Assembly: GCF_004323635.1 (NCBI RefSeq)
Contig: NZ_CP036515.1
Coordinates: 3,473,501 to 3,537,500, forward strand
Direction: 5' to 3'
Source of the DNA: Lichenihabitans psoromatis
GTDB lineage: Bacteria; Pseudomonadota; Alphaproteobacteria; Rhizobiales; Beijerinckiaceae
DNA: 64,000 nt
Every line of letters starts with the position of its first letter. Positions within the stretch are counted from its first letter, which is position 1. Positions 38,291 to 46,790 of the stretch are shown one piece after another. The notes under the pieces were generated by a model. That model was given only the letters and a program-made list of their open reading frames with translations, did no database searches and was not told the DNA's origin. Both the position numbers and the translations under genes were made by a program.

Positions 38291-40248
38291 CAGCGACCAC
38301 CCTTCCGCGTGCGAAGAGCGGCGCTCGCCGTCGGCTTCAAGAAGGCCGAACCGGCGGTGGACCACCTTTGGAGTAGCTTCTCGAAGCGCGCGACGGCGTC
38401 GGAATCCTTGATGATCCCCTCCCAACCCGACGCTGGCCACGGCCCGCATCGATCGGCCGGCAAGGCTTCGAGCAGGTCGAGGAGGTTGGCCTGCAGCGTC
38501 GGATGCGCGCGAACCAGCACGGCGAGTCCATCGACGCCCGGCGGCACGGTATCGAAGGCGTCCCCGCCCATAACACGGCCCCGCAGCTCCTCGAAGACCT
38601 GCGCGGCTTCGGCCGGAACGAGCTGCTTGAGTTCACCCTCGAACGCCTGGACAGCGAGCTTCGGGCCGAGCAGCTTTTCGACTACCGCGGCGAGTCGTCC
38701 GAGGACGGAGGCCGCTCCGAAATAGTCCTTCCGATCCTTAGTCACGAACAGATAGGGGCGCAGATCGACTTCAGCCAAGGCCGGTGACAGCCGCGCCCAG
38801 GCCCGTATCGCGTCGGCCGCCTTCCACTCCGTCAGGATGGCGCTGTCATTGGAGCCCGGCACGGCGGTCGGCTTGGCGTCATCCATAGAACTGACCTTCG
38901 ACCCGGCTCGCTTCGCCTTGGAAGCTGGCTTCTCCTCCGATGCGGCGGCTTCGAGCGCCGCCAAATCTACGCAGCGGCCGTCCGGGTCGCGGGCGGCGGC
39001 GCTAGCGATCTGGTCGAACAATCTTGAGAGGAACCGTTCCGCCAGCATCAGCTTCGCCAGGACGGGCAGCTTCACCTCATCTCCGAAACCGCGTGCGAGC
39101 GCGGTCTGATGGCGTAGCAGCAGGGTGTTCAGGAAGCGTTTGATCTGCCGCGGATTGCCCTGAGTCCCGCTGGCCAAGATCGGACCAATCTGGTCGCTCA
39201 AGGTGAGCGCGTTCTGGACTTGGCCGGCCTTGTCGCCCAAGGCGGTCTTGACCGTCTGCGCGTCGAGCCCGGCGGTCTTCCAAGGCCGTTTGAGCAATTC
39301 ACGCGCGACGGTGATGAGCGCCGAGTAAGCAGGATCGTCCTCGCCCAGCTCGGCGCCGATGAGCAACAGGGTGACGTAGATGCGGGTTTCGGTCTCGCCC
39401 AAAGCCGGGATCCGGAATGGGATCTGGATCAGCTTTTCGAGATAGTTGCGCGCATAGTCGCGCGGGCCGGTCGTGTCCGGCAGCTCCGGGAAATGCTTCC
39501 GCACGGAATATTCGATCATCGCTTCATCGGCCGCGACGATGAACGCGGTGCGGGCGGTGAAGACGAACAGCCGGACGGCTTCGAGCGTTTCGATCGCGGT
39601 GTCCGGCAGGCAGCGGTCGAGATCGTCGATGAGGACGATCAGTTGTTTGATGCCCGCCTGCTTGAGCAGGTCGTCAAAAGCCTTTCGGAACGCCTCGATC
39701 TCTTCCGGTACATTTTTCGACTCTCCCGGTTTCAGCAGGCCCTGCACACCGTCGATAGCTTTGTCGTAGTTCTCCTTCGTGGCGAGTTTCGAGGGATCGG
39801 AGAAGATGCCCTTCAGCGTACCGACCACCGCGCCTACCTGGTCAGCTGTGGGGATGCCTGTGAACGCGGTAAACGCGAGACCGCCCCCGTGTCGCGCGAT
39901 CTTTAGCCAGTCGATTCGCCGGAAGATGTCTTTGACGGCTATGCCCGCCTTGGTGAGCAACGGCCGTTTTTCGATAAGGCCAGTGACGATGCCCTCGATC
40001 AGCGCGATCTTGGCGTCTTCGAATCCTTGAAAGCGCCATCCGTTGAATTTGATGCAGAGCACGTCCTCATCAGAACTAAGGCCGTTCTCAATCATCTCCA
40101 AGATGCTGGATTTGCCCGCGCCCCAGTCGCCGTGAACGCCGATCGTCACGGCGCGCTCGGGCTTTTCGCGCAGCAGCTCGATGATGGTTTTGGCGATCGC
40201 CTCATTGTTGAGGAGATCGACCTTTGTCTCATTGTCAGTGAGAATCAT
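38290..40248 (-). CDS. qatA: QatA, KAP-family P-loop ATPase of the Qat defence system
   Basis: 652-residue KAP NTPase and first gene of the qat operon. Walker A GDWGAGKSS (residues 40-48) and Walker B LIVLIDDLDR (about 203-212) are intact; the KAP-type insertion between them has weakly hydrophobic segments (GGLAFTAFTG). The C-terminal half, after a lysine-rich linker near residue 440, is helical and without known motifs. Gene order qatA-B-C-D with TGATG and four-base overlaps is exactly that of described Qat systems. A good ribosome site (GGAGG / GGGGCAGG) precedes the ATG. Confidence 0.93.
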   Translation of the reverse strand: MILTDNETKVDLLNNEAIAKTIIELLREKPERAVTIGVHGDWGAGKSSILEMIENGLSSDEDVLCIKFNGWRFQGFEDAKIALIEGIVTGLIEKRPLLTKAGIAVKDIFRRIDWLKIARHGGGLAFTAFTGIPTADQVGAVVGTLKGIFSDPSKLATKENYDKAIDGVQGLLKPGESKNVPEEIEAFRKAFDDLLKQAGIKQLIVLIDDLDRCLPDTAIETLEAVRLFVFTARTAFIVAADEAMIEYSVRKHFPELPDTTGPRDYARNYLEKLIQIPFRIPALGETETRIYVTLLLIGAELGEDDPAYSALITVARELLKRPWKTAGLDAQTVKTALGDKAGQVQNALTLSDQIGPILASGTQGNPRQIKRFLNTLLLRHQTALARGFGDEVKLPVLAKLMLAERFLSRLFDQIASAAARDPDGRCVDLAALEAAASEEKPASKAKRAGSKVSSMDDAKPTAVPGSNDSAILTEWKAADAIRAWARLSPALAEVDLRPYLFVTKDRKDYFGAASVLGRLAAVVEKLLGPKLAVQAFEGELKQLVPAEAAQVFEELRGRVMGGDAFDTVPPGVDGLAVLVRAHPTLQANLLDLLEALPADRCGPWPASGWEGIIKDSDAVARFEKLLQRWSTAGSAFLKPTASAALRTRKGGR

Positions 40249-40569
40249 CCTGCCCCGACTCCTCCCTGCGACTCGCGGCTGTTATTTCACCAGAGCTACG
40301 TGCAACACTGGCGCAACCACCGGAAATTCGCCATAAGTTCTTGTTAATCTTTCGTGATCTCCACCCCACGAAGCGTCTTTGAATATTGCCGTAACTGATC
40401 CAAAGGGCGGGCACTTGCGGCCGATTATTTAGTACTTGAGATCTCCGCTGTGGCATTACCTGGAAACATGCCGCGACGCGATCTTCGCCACCTGTCGTCT
40501 CGGGTCCGGAACAAAGACGTTGCCAACGTAATTGCCGCACTACGGCCACATGTGGCGCTGAACGCAAGC
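40249..40569. other. Intergenic region between the PHP-ATPase gene and qatA
   Basis: 321 bases with no gene I can support. It separates two minus-strand defence operons and should carry the qat promoter; the base composition is visibly more AT-rich around 40340-40440 than in the flanking genes, as expected for a promoter region. No terminator hairpin with a T-run is evident. Confidence 0.5.
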
Positions 40570-43548
40570 TCATCGCTCGAGCCTCACTCGCAGTCTTCGG
40601 GCCCGCTCGCGGAAAGCGGCCTCGCCGCCCTCCAAGATGTCACACACCGCCTTGCGGATTTCCGCGCTCTCAAGACCGCCCGACACATAGGTGATCGGCG
40701 GAAGGCCGCCCGAAGGATGCGGGCCCGCCGATGCGACGATGATCTGGTCAGCATCTGTGTTGATGACGAGGTTGGCGTTGTGCGTGACCATGATCACCTG
40801 GCGCTTCGCCTTGGCCGCGATGAACAGCGCCACCAGTTCGTCGAATACCGACTTGGGATCGAGATTCTCTTCGGGTTGATCGATGATCAACGGGCGATCA
40901 TCTGAATCATCCAGAGCAAGATAGAGCAGCAGCAGCACGATGCCCCGCGTGCCGGGCGAAAGCTTTCGGATGTCGACTCCATCATAGGAGATTTCATATC
41001 GGACGCTGATGTGCCCGGTCCCGAAGAGCCAATGCGCGAACTGCTTCGACCACGCCCGAAATTCCACCTGCTGCGTCGGCGCATATGGCGCATGGGACAG
41101 CAGTTCCCTTAGATAGCGCCCCATGAACGCCGTCATCGCCGCTTGAACCTGAGCCGCCGTGCCGGTCTCCCATGCCGATTTAAGTGCGTCTGTGGCGGCC
41201 GTAATCAGGGAGCCGCGGCCGTAGAAGGGACCGGCCTTGCGTCTGTCGAGGAGATCTTCCTCCGCGATCGAACCCCAGGCTTGGACGTCTGCGATTCGGC
41301 GAACCGAGAAGCTGAGCTTGTTAAGCGTGCCCGACGACGACGCGAGCCGTGCCAACAGCGGCGCGTAGAGGCCGGCAAGCGCGTTCTGCTCATTGATTAT
41401 CGCCTCGAAGACCCGGCCGTAGGCCTCATCCCGCTCAGCCTGAAGATCCTTCCGACGCGCGGCGGCGCCTTGCGCATCGGTCAGCCGGGTCTCGAGGGTC
41501 TGAAGCGCGGAATTCTCCTGCGCGATGCGGTTGGTCAGCGCCGTATATTGATCGCGAACCAGCTTGTCGGCGCTGAACAGCGCTTCGAGGCGGGTCATTT
41601 CCGCCACGATCGGCGCGAGCGCTAGCACCGCGAGGTCTGCACCGTCGGCAATCAGCGCGACGTTCGGATCGCCGGGCGGCGGCGGAACGCCGTTGAGCTT
41701 GCGCGCCTCGCCATCGGACCATGCGATGTAGGCCGTCAGGCTCTTATCGACGTCTCCCTTGTAGATCAGTAGGAAATCGTCCCACTGCTGGGCACTCATG
41801 CCGCTATTGCCATGTCGCGCCTGGGCCTGACGGAGCATCTCCGGTGCGCCGGTGGCGCGCGTGCTCCGAACTTCGCCCTGGAGGGCAACGAAGGTCCGGC
41901 GCTGGTTTCCGTAGGCCTGGATCTTGTTCCGAAGGCTCTGAGCCGCCTCGCTGAGTTGGGTGTGGCGAGCCACCTGCGCTTCCGTCCCCTTGACGACCAG
42001 CTTGGCGCGATCGGCAGTGTAGTCCGCAATCAGCTTCTTCTTTTGTGCCACCTGCGTAGTCAGCGGGGCGACCAGGCTTTCCTTTTCGAACTCCGACGCG
42101 ATGCGATCAGATATGTCCGAGATCGCCTCGGCTTCACGCTCGCGCGCCTGCTGGAATTGTGCGGTCTGCTGCTCTCGGAGCTCCGCAAAATCGATCGCCC
42201 ATTCGCGATCGTCTTGCGAATGCGACTCGAAGATCACCCGCTCGATCTCATCGACGAGACCGTCCGAAACGCCCTTCGCCGAGCAAAGCTCTTCGACGAA
42301 CTGCTGAGATAGATAGCGGGCACGCGGGAACGACATGTGGCCGTTGGCGTCGCGTCCGTCGAGTGATCGCGTAACCGTCGCACCGCCGCCCCAAGTGAGC
42401 GTCGCTTTTGCGTTGCCGATCAGCCCGCGCGCCCGGGCTAGGAATGATGGGCTGATGTTCTCGTCGGCTTCCCAGCCGGAAGGCGAGATTGCGTCGCAGC
42501 CCGCTGCGATCATGTCGGCCAGGGCCGTCTTGCCCGAGCCACGCGCGCCGATGATGGCGACGAGACCATGATTGAGGGGGACGTCGGGCGTGGTGGCCCA
42601 ATCCGCATTGCCGATCTGGACGTGCGAGATGACCTGCGACGGCATGGCCGAACGCGGCGGCTGCTCACCGACATAGGCGCGACCGTCGGGATCGATGCAC
42701 GCTTGCCGTAGCGCATCGAATTCGAGGCCGCCCTTGATCCACGAGAAGCGATTTCCGAATGGCGATGCCACGTCGTCGAGCCTGTGCGCGTCGCTTCCGT
42801 GCAGACAGGGCTTCAGCCCGCCATAACGCACGCGGATCTCGTCGGGCCCGAGGTCTTTCTGACCCAACCAGAACTCACGCTGCGCCGGACTGCCCGCGAA
42901 GATCACATGCGCAAAGCCCTCGATCTCGCGCCGGATAGTTTGGTCGGCAGCTTCGCGAACGCCCGACGTTCCGTCTGTGGCGCCGCCGGCGACCGCAATC
43001 AAGATGTTCTTCTTCGCCCAGGCGCTCTCCGAAAACACCTCGCGCAGCCTCTGGAAATTCACCTTGAACTGGTTTGCGCCGTAGGCGAGCGCGGCGCGAT
43101 CGTCGATGATGTCCGGATCGGCCTTCTTACCGAGGCGGATCAGGTCGGCACGGGTGCAGTCGAACCGATCCTGCATGACGTTGAACTGCAAGCGCGACAG
43201 CAGGCGCTGCAGCTCCTCAACATGGTTCGGGTCTTCAGGGCTCACGAAGAGGTGGAGATTGACGAAGCCGCCCTTGGCCGTCGCCACATCCAGCCGCAGC
43301 TCGACATTCGGGAAGACCAGCGCGGCTCTGGGCAAGCGGCCCAGCGCCTTGTGGCGGAGCACTTCCTCGTAGGTGTCCGTCACATAATAGTCGGTCACCG
43401 CGATCCCCTCGATCACCGGCGTCGCCTTCTCAAGAGCGGCCAAATAATCGTGCCACGCCGTCGGGCCGCTGAACTGATTGTTCATGGCGGTGCCGGGCGC
43501 GTGAATGTGCGGCTCCCATCGCCGCCACTCGGAACCCCTGTTTAACAT
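40570..43548 (-). CDS. PHP-domain/SMC-like ATPase, TrlF-like
   Basis: 992-residue fusion. The N-terminal PHP-type metallo-hydrolase domain has HIH (residues 14-16), Asp53, Glu83, His99 and GSDAH (251-255). An ABC/SMC-like ATPase follows, with Walker A GARGSGKT (334-341), a long central coiled-coil-like region rich in Glu, Gln and Arg (about 455-760), the signature-like LSPGTRG, Walker B LIIDQPEENLD and a switch histidine in VTHNAN. The combination matches the TrlF family of AAA-like ATPases, found mostly in mobile islands and thought to be defensive. It overlaps the upstream nuclease-like gene by seven bases. PHP domains are phosphoesterases, so it may cut nucleic acid itself. Confidence 0.85.
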   Translation of the reverse strand: MLNRGSEWRRWEPHIHAPGTAMNNQFSGPTAWHDYLAALEKATPVIEGIAVTDYYVTDTYEEVLRHKALGRLPRAALVFPNVELRLDVATAKGGFVNLHLFVSPEDPNHVEELQRLLSRLQFNVMQDRFDCTRADLIRLGKKADPDIIDDRAALAYGANQFKVNFQRLREVFSESAWAKKNILIAVAGGATDGTSGVREAADQTIRREIEGFAHVIFAGSPAQREFWLGQKDLGPDEIRVRYGGLKPCLHGSDAHRLDDVASPFGNRFSWIKGGLEFDALRQACIDPDGRAYVGEQPPRSAMPSQVISHVQIGNADWATTPDVPLNHGLVAIIGARGSGKTALADMIAAGCDAISPSGWEADENISPSFLARARGLIGNAKATLTWGGGATVTRSLDGRDANGHMSFPRARYLSQQFVEELCSAKGVSDGLVDEIERVIFESHSQDDREWAIDFAELREQQTAQFQQAREREAEAISDISDRIASEFEKESLVAPLTTQVAQKKKLIADYTADRAKLVVKGTEAQVARHTQLSEAAQSLRNKIQAYGNQRRTFVALQGEVRSTRATGAPEMLRQAQARHGNSGMSAQQWDDFLLIYKGDVDKSLTAYIAWSDGEARKLNGVPPPPGDPNVALIADGADLAVLALAPIVAEMTRLEALFSADKLVRDQYTALTNRIAQENSALQTLETRLTDAQGAAARRKDLQAERDEAYGRVFEAIINEQNALAGLYAPLLARLASSSGTLNKLSFSVRRIADVQAWGSIAEEDLLDRRKAGPFYGRGSLITAATDALKSAWETGTAAQVQAAMTAFMGRYLRELLSHAPYAPTQQVEFRAWSKQFAHWLFGTGHISVRYEISYDGVDIRKLSPGTRGIVLLLLYLALDDSDDRPLIIDQPEENLDPKSVFDELVALFIAAKAKRQVIMVTHNANLVINTDADQIIVASAGPHPSGGLPPITYVSGGLESAEIRKAVCDILEGGEAAFRERARRLRVRLER

Positions 43549-44204
43549 TTCCCCGCTGCCCCTCGCTTCTTATCGTGGGTTTGTCCCCCAGGTTCGGCGC
43601 CGTCCAGCCCAGGCGCGACATCAACGACCTCTCCACGGCTGCCAACCAGGGCAATCGCAATCCCTGCCAGGGCGCAGCGCGGGGCAAGGCGCTCGGCAAG
43701 CCGGACCGTGGCGTCGGTCTTCGGGACGACAGCGACCTGCCGGCCCGGCGATGGCGTCGCCATCAGCATGCCGACCGTCTCGCACAGCCCTTTGTAGAGC
43801 CGCGATACCTGGCCCGAATGCCGCGTGTTGATGATGCCACCCTTGCACTCGGCCGAGATGACCTGGCCACCAGCCTCCGCCACGACATCCCCAAGGCCCG
43901 ATTTGGGATTGATCGTGATCGTCTGACCATCCGCGTTTCGATAGACGCCGCCATACGAAGTGGTCCCAAGCGTCGACACCATCGAGAAGCCGCGGCGCGA
44001 CAGCCAACCGGCGAAGTCGAACTGCTTTCCGTGCTCGCCGTCGGGATGCACGCGGACATCACGCGCGCCCTCTGTGCGCAGCAGATGCATGGCATAGGCA
44101 ACCATCACCGCGCCCTCGTAGAGGTGGTGCTCATGTTCGCCGTCCGCCTTTCCAACGCGGTTCGGCGGCGGCGCAAGCGCCGTCACAAGGTCGTCAAAGT
44201 CCAC
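43542..44204 (-). CDS. PD-(D/E)XK-like nuclease partner of the PHP-ATPase
   Basis: 220-residue protein that I identify only by motif. The segment GLGDVVAEAGGQVISAECKGG has Asp106, Glu119 and Lys121 with the D-(12)-E-x-K spacing of restriction-endonuclease-fold enzymes, followed by a helix that could complete the active site (HSGQVSRLYKGLCE). An N-terminal helical part is rich in histidine and glutamate (DGEHEHHLYEG). It is the first gene of a two-gene operon with the PHP-ATPase (seven-base overlap), so ATPase and nuclease are likely made in fixed ratio. The family name is unknown to me. Confidence 0.7.
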   Translation of the reverse strand: MDFDDLVTALAPPPNRVGKADGEHEHHLYEGAVMVAYAMHLLRTEGARDVRVHPDGEHGKQFDFAGWLSRRGFSMVSTLGTTSYGGVYRNADGQTITINPKSGLGDVVAEAGGQVISAECKGGIINTRHSGQVSRLYKGLCETVGMLMATPSPGRQVAVVPKTDATVRLAERLAPRCALAGIAIALVGSRGEVVDVAPGLDGAEPGGQTHDKKRGAAGKC

Positions 44205-44300
44205 GTTGGCCTCCCCGTCGCGACGACGCGCGAGCCGTCGTCATCGCCATTGACAGTCCCTTATAACCGGCCATATTTGCCCGGTAAAGGAGGCCCAGTC

Positions 44301-44855
44301 ATGATTGCCTATAATCCAGATAAGTTTGGGTCGCTCTATAAGACCGACCTGGGCCAGCGCCTCTGGGGGTTTCTGACCGAAGAGCCGAATATCGCGCGGC
44401 TGGAAACGGCCTCGCAGCTCGGCAAGCCGGCCGTTGAAGGGATTGAAGAGCACCTTCTGGACGCGTTTCGCGAGGACGTGCTGGCCGACCGCGTCAAGCA
44501 GATGGTCGGCCATATGGTTCGCCAGATTTTAGAACAGCGCGATTGGGTCCTCGACCAGACCGATGTGAAGGTCCAGTCCGTGCCATTCAGCAAGGCGGCC
44601 CGCTACCGGCGGGCCGACTGGATTACATTTCACGCGTTTCGCAATACCAGCGACCCGCGCGACGTCGTCATCACAGATCGCCGCCAGAACGCGCCGCTGC
44701 CCGCCGACGCCCGTTGGACCTACTACGCGACCTTCGCGAGCCCGTTGAAGGCGTCAGTGGCGTTTGGCGTGCGTGACATTCGGCAGCTTCGTCAGCATGT
44801 GCATGCGCACGGCTATCAGCGCATGCGCATCGAGCGGATCTTGCGACGTGCCTAA
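44301..44855 (+). CDS. Hypothetical protein, first gene of four-gene defence-like operon
   Basis: 184-residue protein without a family I recognise. It is soluble; the N-terminal half is helical (DLGQRLWGFLTEEP, KQMVGHMVRQILEQRDW) and the C-terminal half is beta-rich, with many aromatic and basic residues (RYRRADWITFHAFRN, RWTYYATFA). The ATG at 44301 follows AAAGGAGG; the frame is open far upstream but that is a shadow of the opposite gene. It starts a run of four plus-strand genes spaced by 14 bases or less, and is divergent from the nuclease/PHP-ATPase operon with 96 bases between, where both promoters must lie. Confidence 0.7.
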   Translation: MIAYNPDKFGSLYKTDLGQRLWGFLTEEPNIARLETASQLGKPAVEGIEEHLLDAFREDVLADRVKQMVGHMVRQILEQRDWVLDQTDVKVQSVPFSKAARYRRADWITFHAFRNTSDPRDVVITDRRQNAPLPADARWTYYATFASPLKASVAFGVRDIRQLRQHVHAHGYQRMRIERILRRA

Positions 44856-45463
44856 TGCCGATGCCCGATCACCCGCACATCGCGCTCAGCGACCGCGAAG
44901 AGCCCGTGCTGCTCGCCTGGCCGACGCAAGGCAATGCTGGCGGCTTCATTCAGTTCGAGAAGGCGGCGGACTGGCGCGCCTTCGTTGAGAGCCTCGGCAT
45001 CGATCCGCGTATCCCCGAGATCGTGCGCGCCAAGTTTGCCCGTGCGCAGACGCTCTATCTGCTGGGCTGGGCGGATTTCAGCGTCATCAAGGCTGGCGAG
45101 CTCGCCGCCCTGATCGCACTGGAGCTGGCGCTGATGGATCGCTATGGCGGCCGCCTCTCGAAGAACAAGCGAAGCTTCGCGGCGTTCCTGAAACACATGG
45201 TCGAGGTCGACGGTCTCACCGACGCGCAGATTCCCATGGTCGTGCGCTGTGGAGGAACGGCATTAGGTCAGTTGACCGGCGACACACGTCCGACCCTTGC
45301 CGAGCGTCGAAACGCTCTGGCCCACGGCGATCCGTTCGATGGACTGCCAACGGGCGGTCTCCTTGAACTGGCCCGCGACCTCATCAATTTCGCCTACCGC
45401 CACTACATCGCGGAGGCCGCGGGCCTCGGCCTACATCCAACCACGACAGGACGAGCCCAATGA
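44855..45463 (+). CDS. HEPN-like protein (202 residues)
   Basis: Mostly helical protein with the HEPN ribonuclease-type motif R-x4-H in RRNALAHGDPF near residue 153, in the usual place late in the helical bundle. HEPN proteins with this motif are RNA-cutting effectors of abortive-infection and toxin systems, although the motif alone does not prove activity. The first 70 residues resemble no family known to me. The start overlaps the previous stop (TAATG), and the end overlaps the next gene by four bases. Confidence 0.68.
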   Translation: MPMPDHPHIALSDREEPVLLAWPTQGNAGGFIQFEKAADWRAFVESLGIDPRIPEIVRAKFARAQTLYLLGWADFSVIKAGELAALIALELALMDRYGGRLSKNKRSFAAFLKHMVEVDGLTDAQIPMVVRCGGTALGQLTGDTRPTLAERRNALAHGDPFDGLPTGGLLELARDLINFAYRHYIAEAAGLGLHPTTTGRAQ

Positions 45464-46776
45464 CGGCGAGTACGTCGCTCATTGCCGCCATGAGCGCGGT
45501 CTGGCGACTTCCCCGGCCGGGCCCGGACAACCTTCTGGCCTCACCGCCCTTCGTCGCGCTGAGCGAGCTGTGCCTCGCGGAGTACGGCGGTGGCAAACCG
45601 GTATTCGCTTTGAGCACTGCCCTCCGCTCACTGGGGCTGCCGTGTCATCTCCCTGCCAACAAGGCACCATTGAGCCTCGATCCCGAAAGCGCCGCGAATG
45701 CGCTAGACGACGCATATCGGCGCAGGACGACGCTGCGCCGCCATCTATGCCCGCTCGACCTGGCGGACGAGATGCCTATGTTGAGCTTCGGCAATGCCCG
45801 CGTCGCGGACTTCACCGCGGATGATCTGGCGCGGCTGTTCAACGCCCCGCGCCTCGCCCGCAACTTTCACAATGAGTCGCTCGATCCTAAGCGCTTGGCG
45901 CAGTTCCGATGGCTGGTTGTGGAGGAAGAAATCGCGCTCGACCCGCGCCCTGAAGCACGCGCCGCCCCGTTCATGTACATGACACTCGATCGGGATTTCG
46001 GCGAGATCGATCCCCATCTCGGTCGCTTTCCGCCGGCGGTCGAACGAGCGCTGTTCTTTCTCCTGCTGGCGCCATGGGAACGGTGGTCCACGATGCAGGA
46101 GGTCGACTGGCGAGGCTTTCGCTTGCCTTGGATTTACACGGCCGACGACGACCTCTTCATTCGCCCGTCTCCACCCCCGAGCGCGGATAGCCTCACCCTT
46201 GAGCCATGGATCGTCCAGGATCAGTGGGGAGACGACATCGAACTCGAACGTCCGACCGTCTTACGACTCGATGACGACGCGGCGTCGGGTCTGGCGCTCT
46301 TCACCGATGATGCTTGGAAAGAGCTCGAGGGGGCACGGGCAACGGACCTGTTCGAGACGCCTATCGCGCATTTTCTTGTCCGGGCCTTCCTCGCCGATGG
46401 CATGGACGAGGTCATGGCGCACATGACGGCCATCGAAGCTGCCGTCGGCCTCGAGATGGACCACAAGAAATGGCTTCGGCCGAAACCTGACCCGCACAAG
46501 GCGGTTTCGTCAGCCACGGATCGCGTTGCGGCACGCGTCGCGGCTGTCTTGAACGACGCCACAAGCGTGCAGGCCTACAAGGAACTCTTCGACCTGCGCA
46601 GCGCCTTCGTTCACGGCCGCACTGGGCTCCAGAAGATGTCGACCAAGCAGCGCGTCATGGCGCGCAGCCTGGCGCGCGGAGTAGCCCGCGGCCTGGTCGA
46701 CCTGGCGCTCAAGGGGCTGCGGCCGCGTGCAGACGTACTGAGCGACCTCCTCACGCGAGGCGCACCCTACTTGTAG
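45460..46776 (+). CDS. Protein with C-terminal Apea-like HEPN domain
   Basis: 438-residue protein. The C-terminal about 150 residues are helical, with LFDLRSAFVHGRTG, the R-x4-H motif in the form typical of Apea-type HEPN domains. The N-terminal 280 residues are of unknown fold, acidic and rich in aromatic residues (YMTLDRDFGEIDPHLG, WERWSTMQEVDW), and could be the sensing part. Two adjacent HEPN genes with overlapping ends suggest a complex or an effector/inhibitor pair. Confidence 0.7.
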   Translation: MTASTSLIAAMSAVWRLPRPGPDNLLASPPFVALSELCLAEYGGGKPVFALSTALRSLGLPCHLPANKAPLSLDPESAANALDDAYRRRTTLRRHLCPLDLADEMPMLSFGNARVADFTADDLARLFNAPRLARNFHNESLDPKRLAQFRWLVVEEEIALDPRPEARAAPFMYMTLDRDFGEIDPHLGRFPPAVERALFFLLLAPWERWSTMQEVDWRGFRLPWIYTADDDLFIRPSPPPSADSLTLEPWIVQDQWGDDIELERPTVLRLDDDAASGLALFTDDAWKELEGARATDLFETPIAHFLVRAFLADGMDEVMAHMTAIEAAVGLEMDHKKWLRPKPDPHKAVSSATDRVAARVAAVLNDATSVQAYKELFDLRSAFVHGRTGLQKMSTKQRVMARSLARGVARGLVDLALKGLRPRADVLSDLLTRGAPYL

Positions 46777-46790
46777 GCCCTCAGGGCAGA

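Noticed and set aside
38291..38449. Longer QatB beginning at 38449
   Set aside because: The extra 53 residues lie inside qatA in another frame; the ATG at 38290 overlaps the qatA stop and gives the known QatB start.
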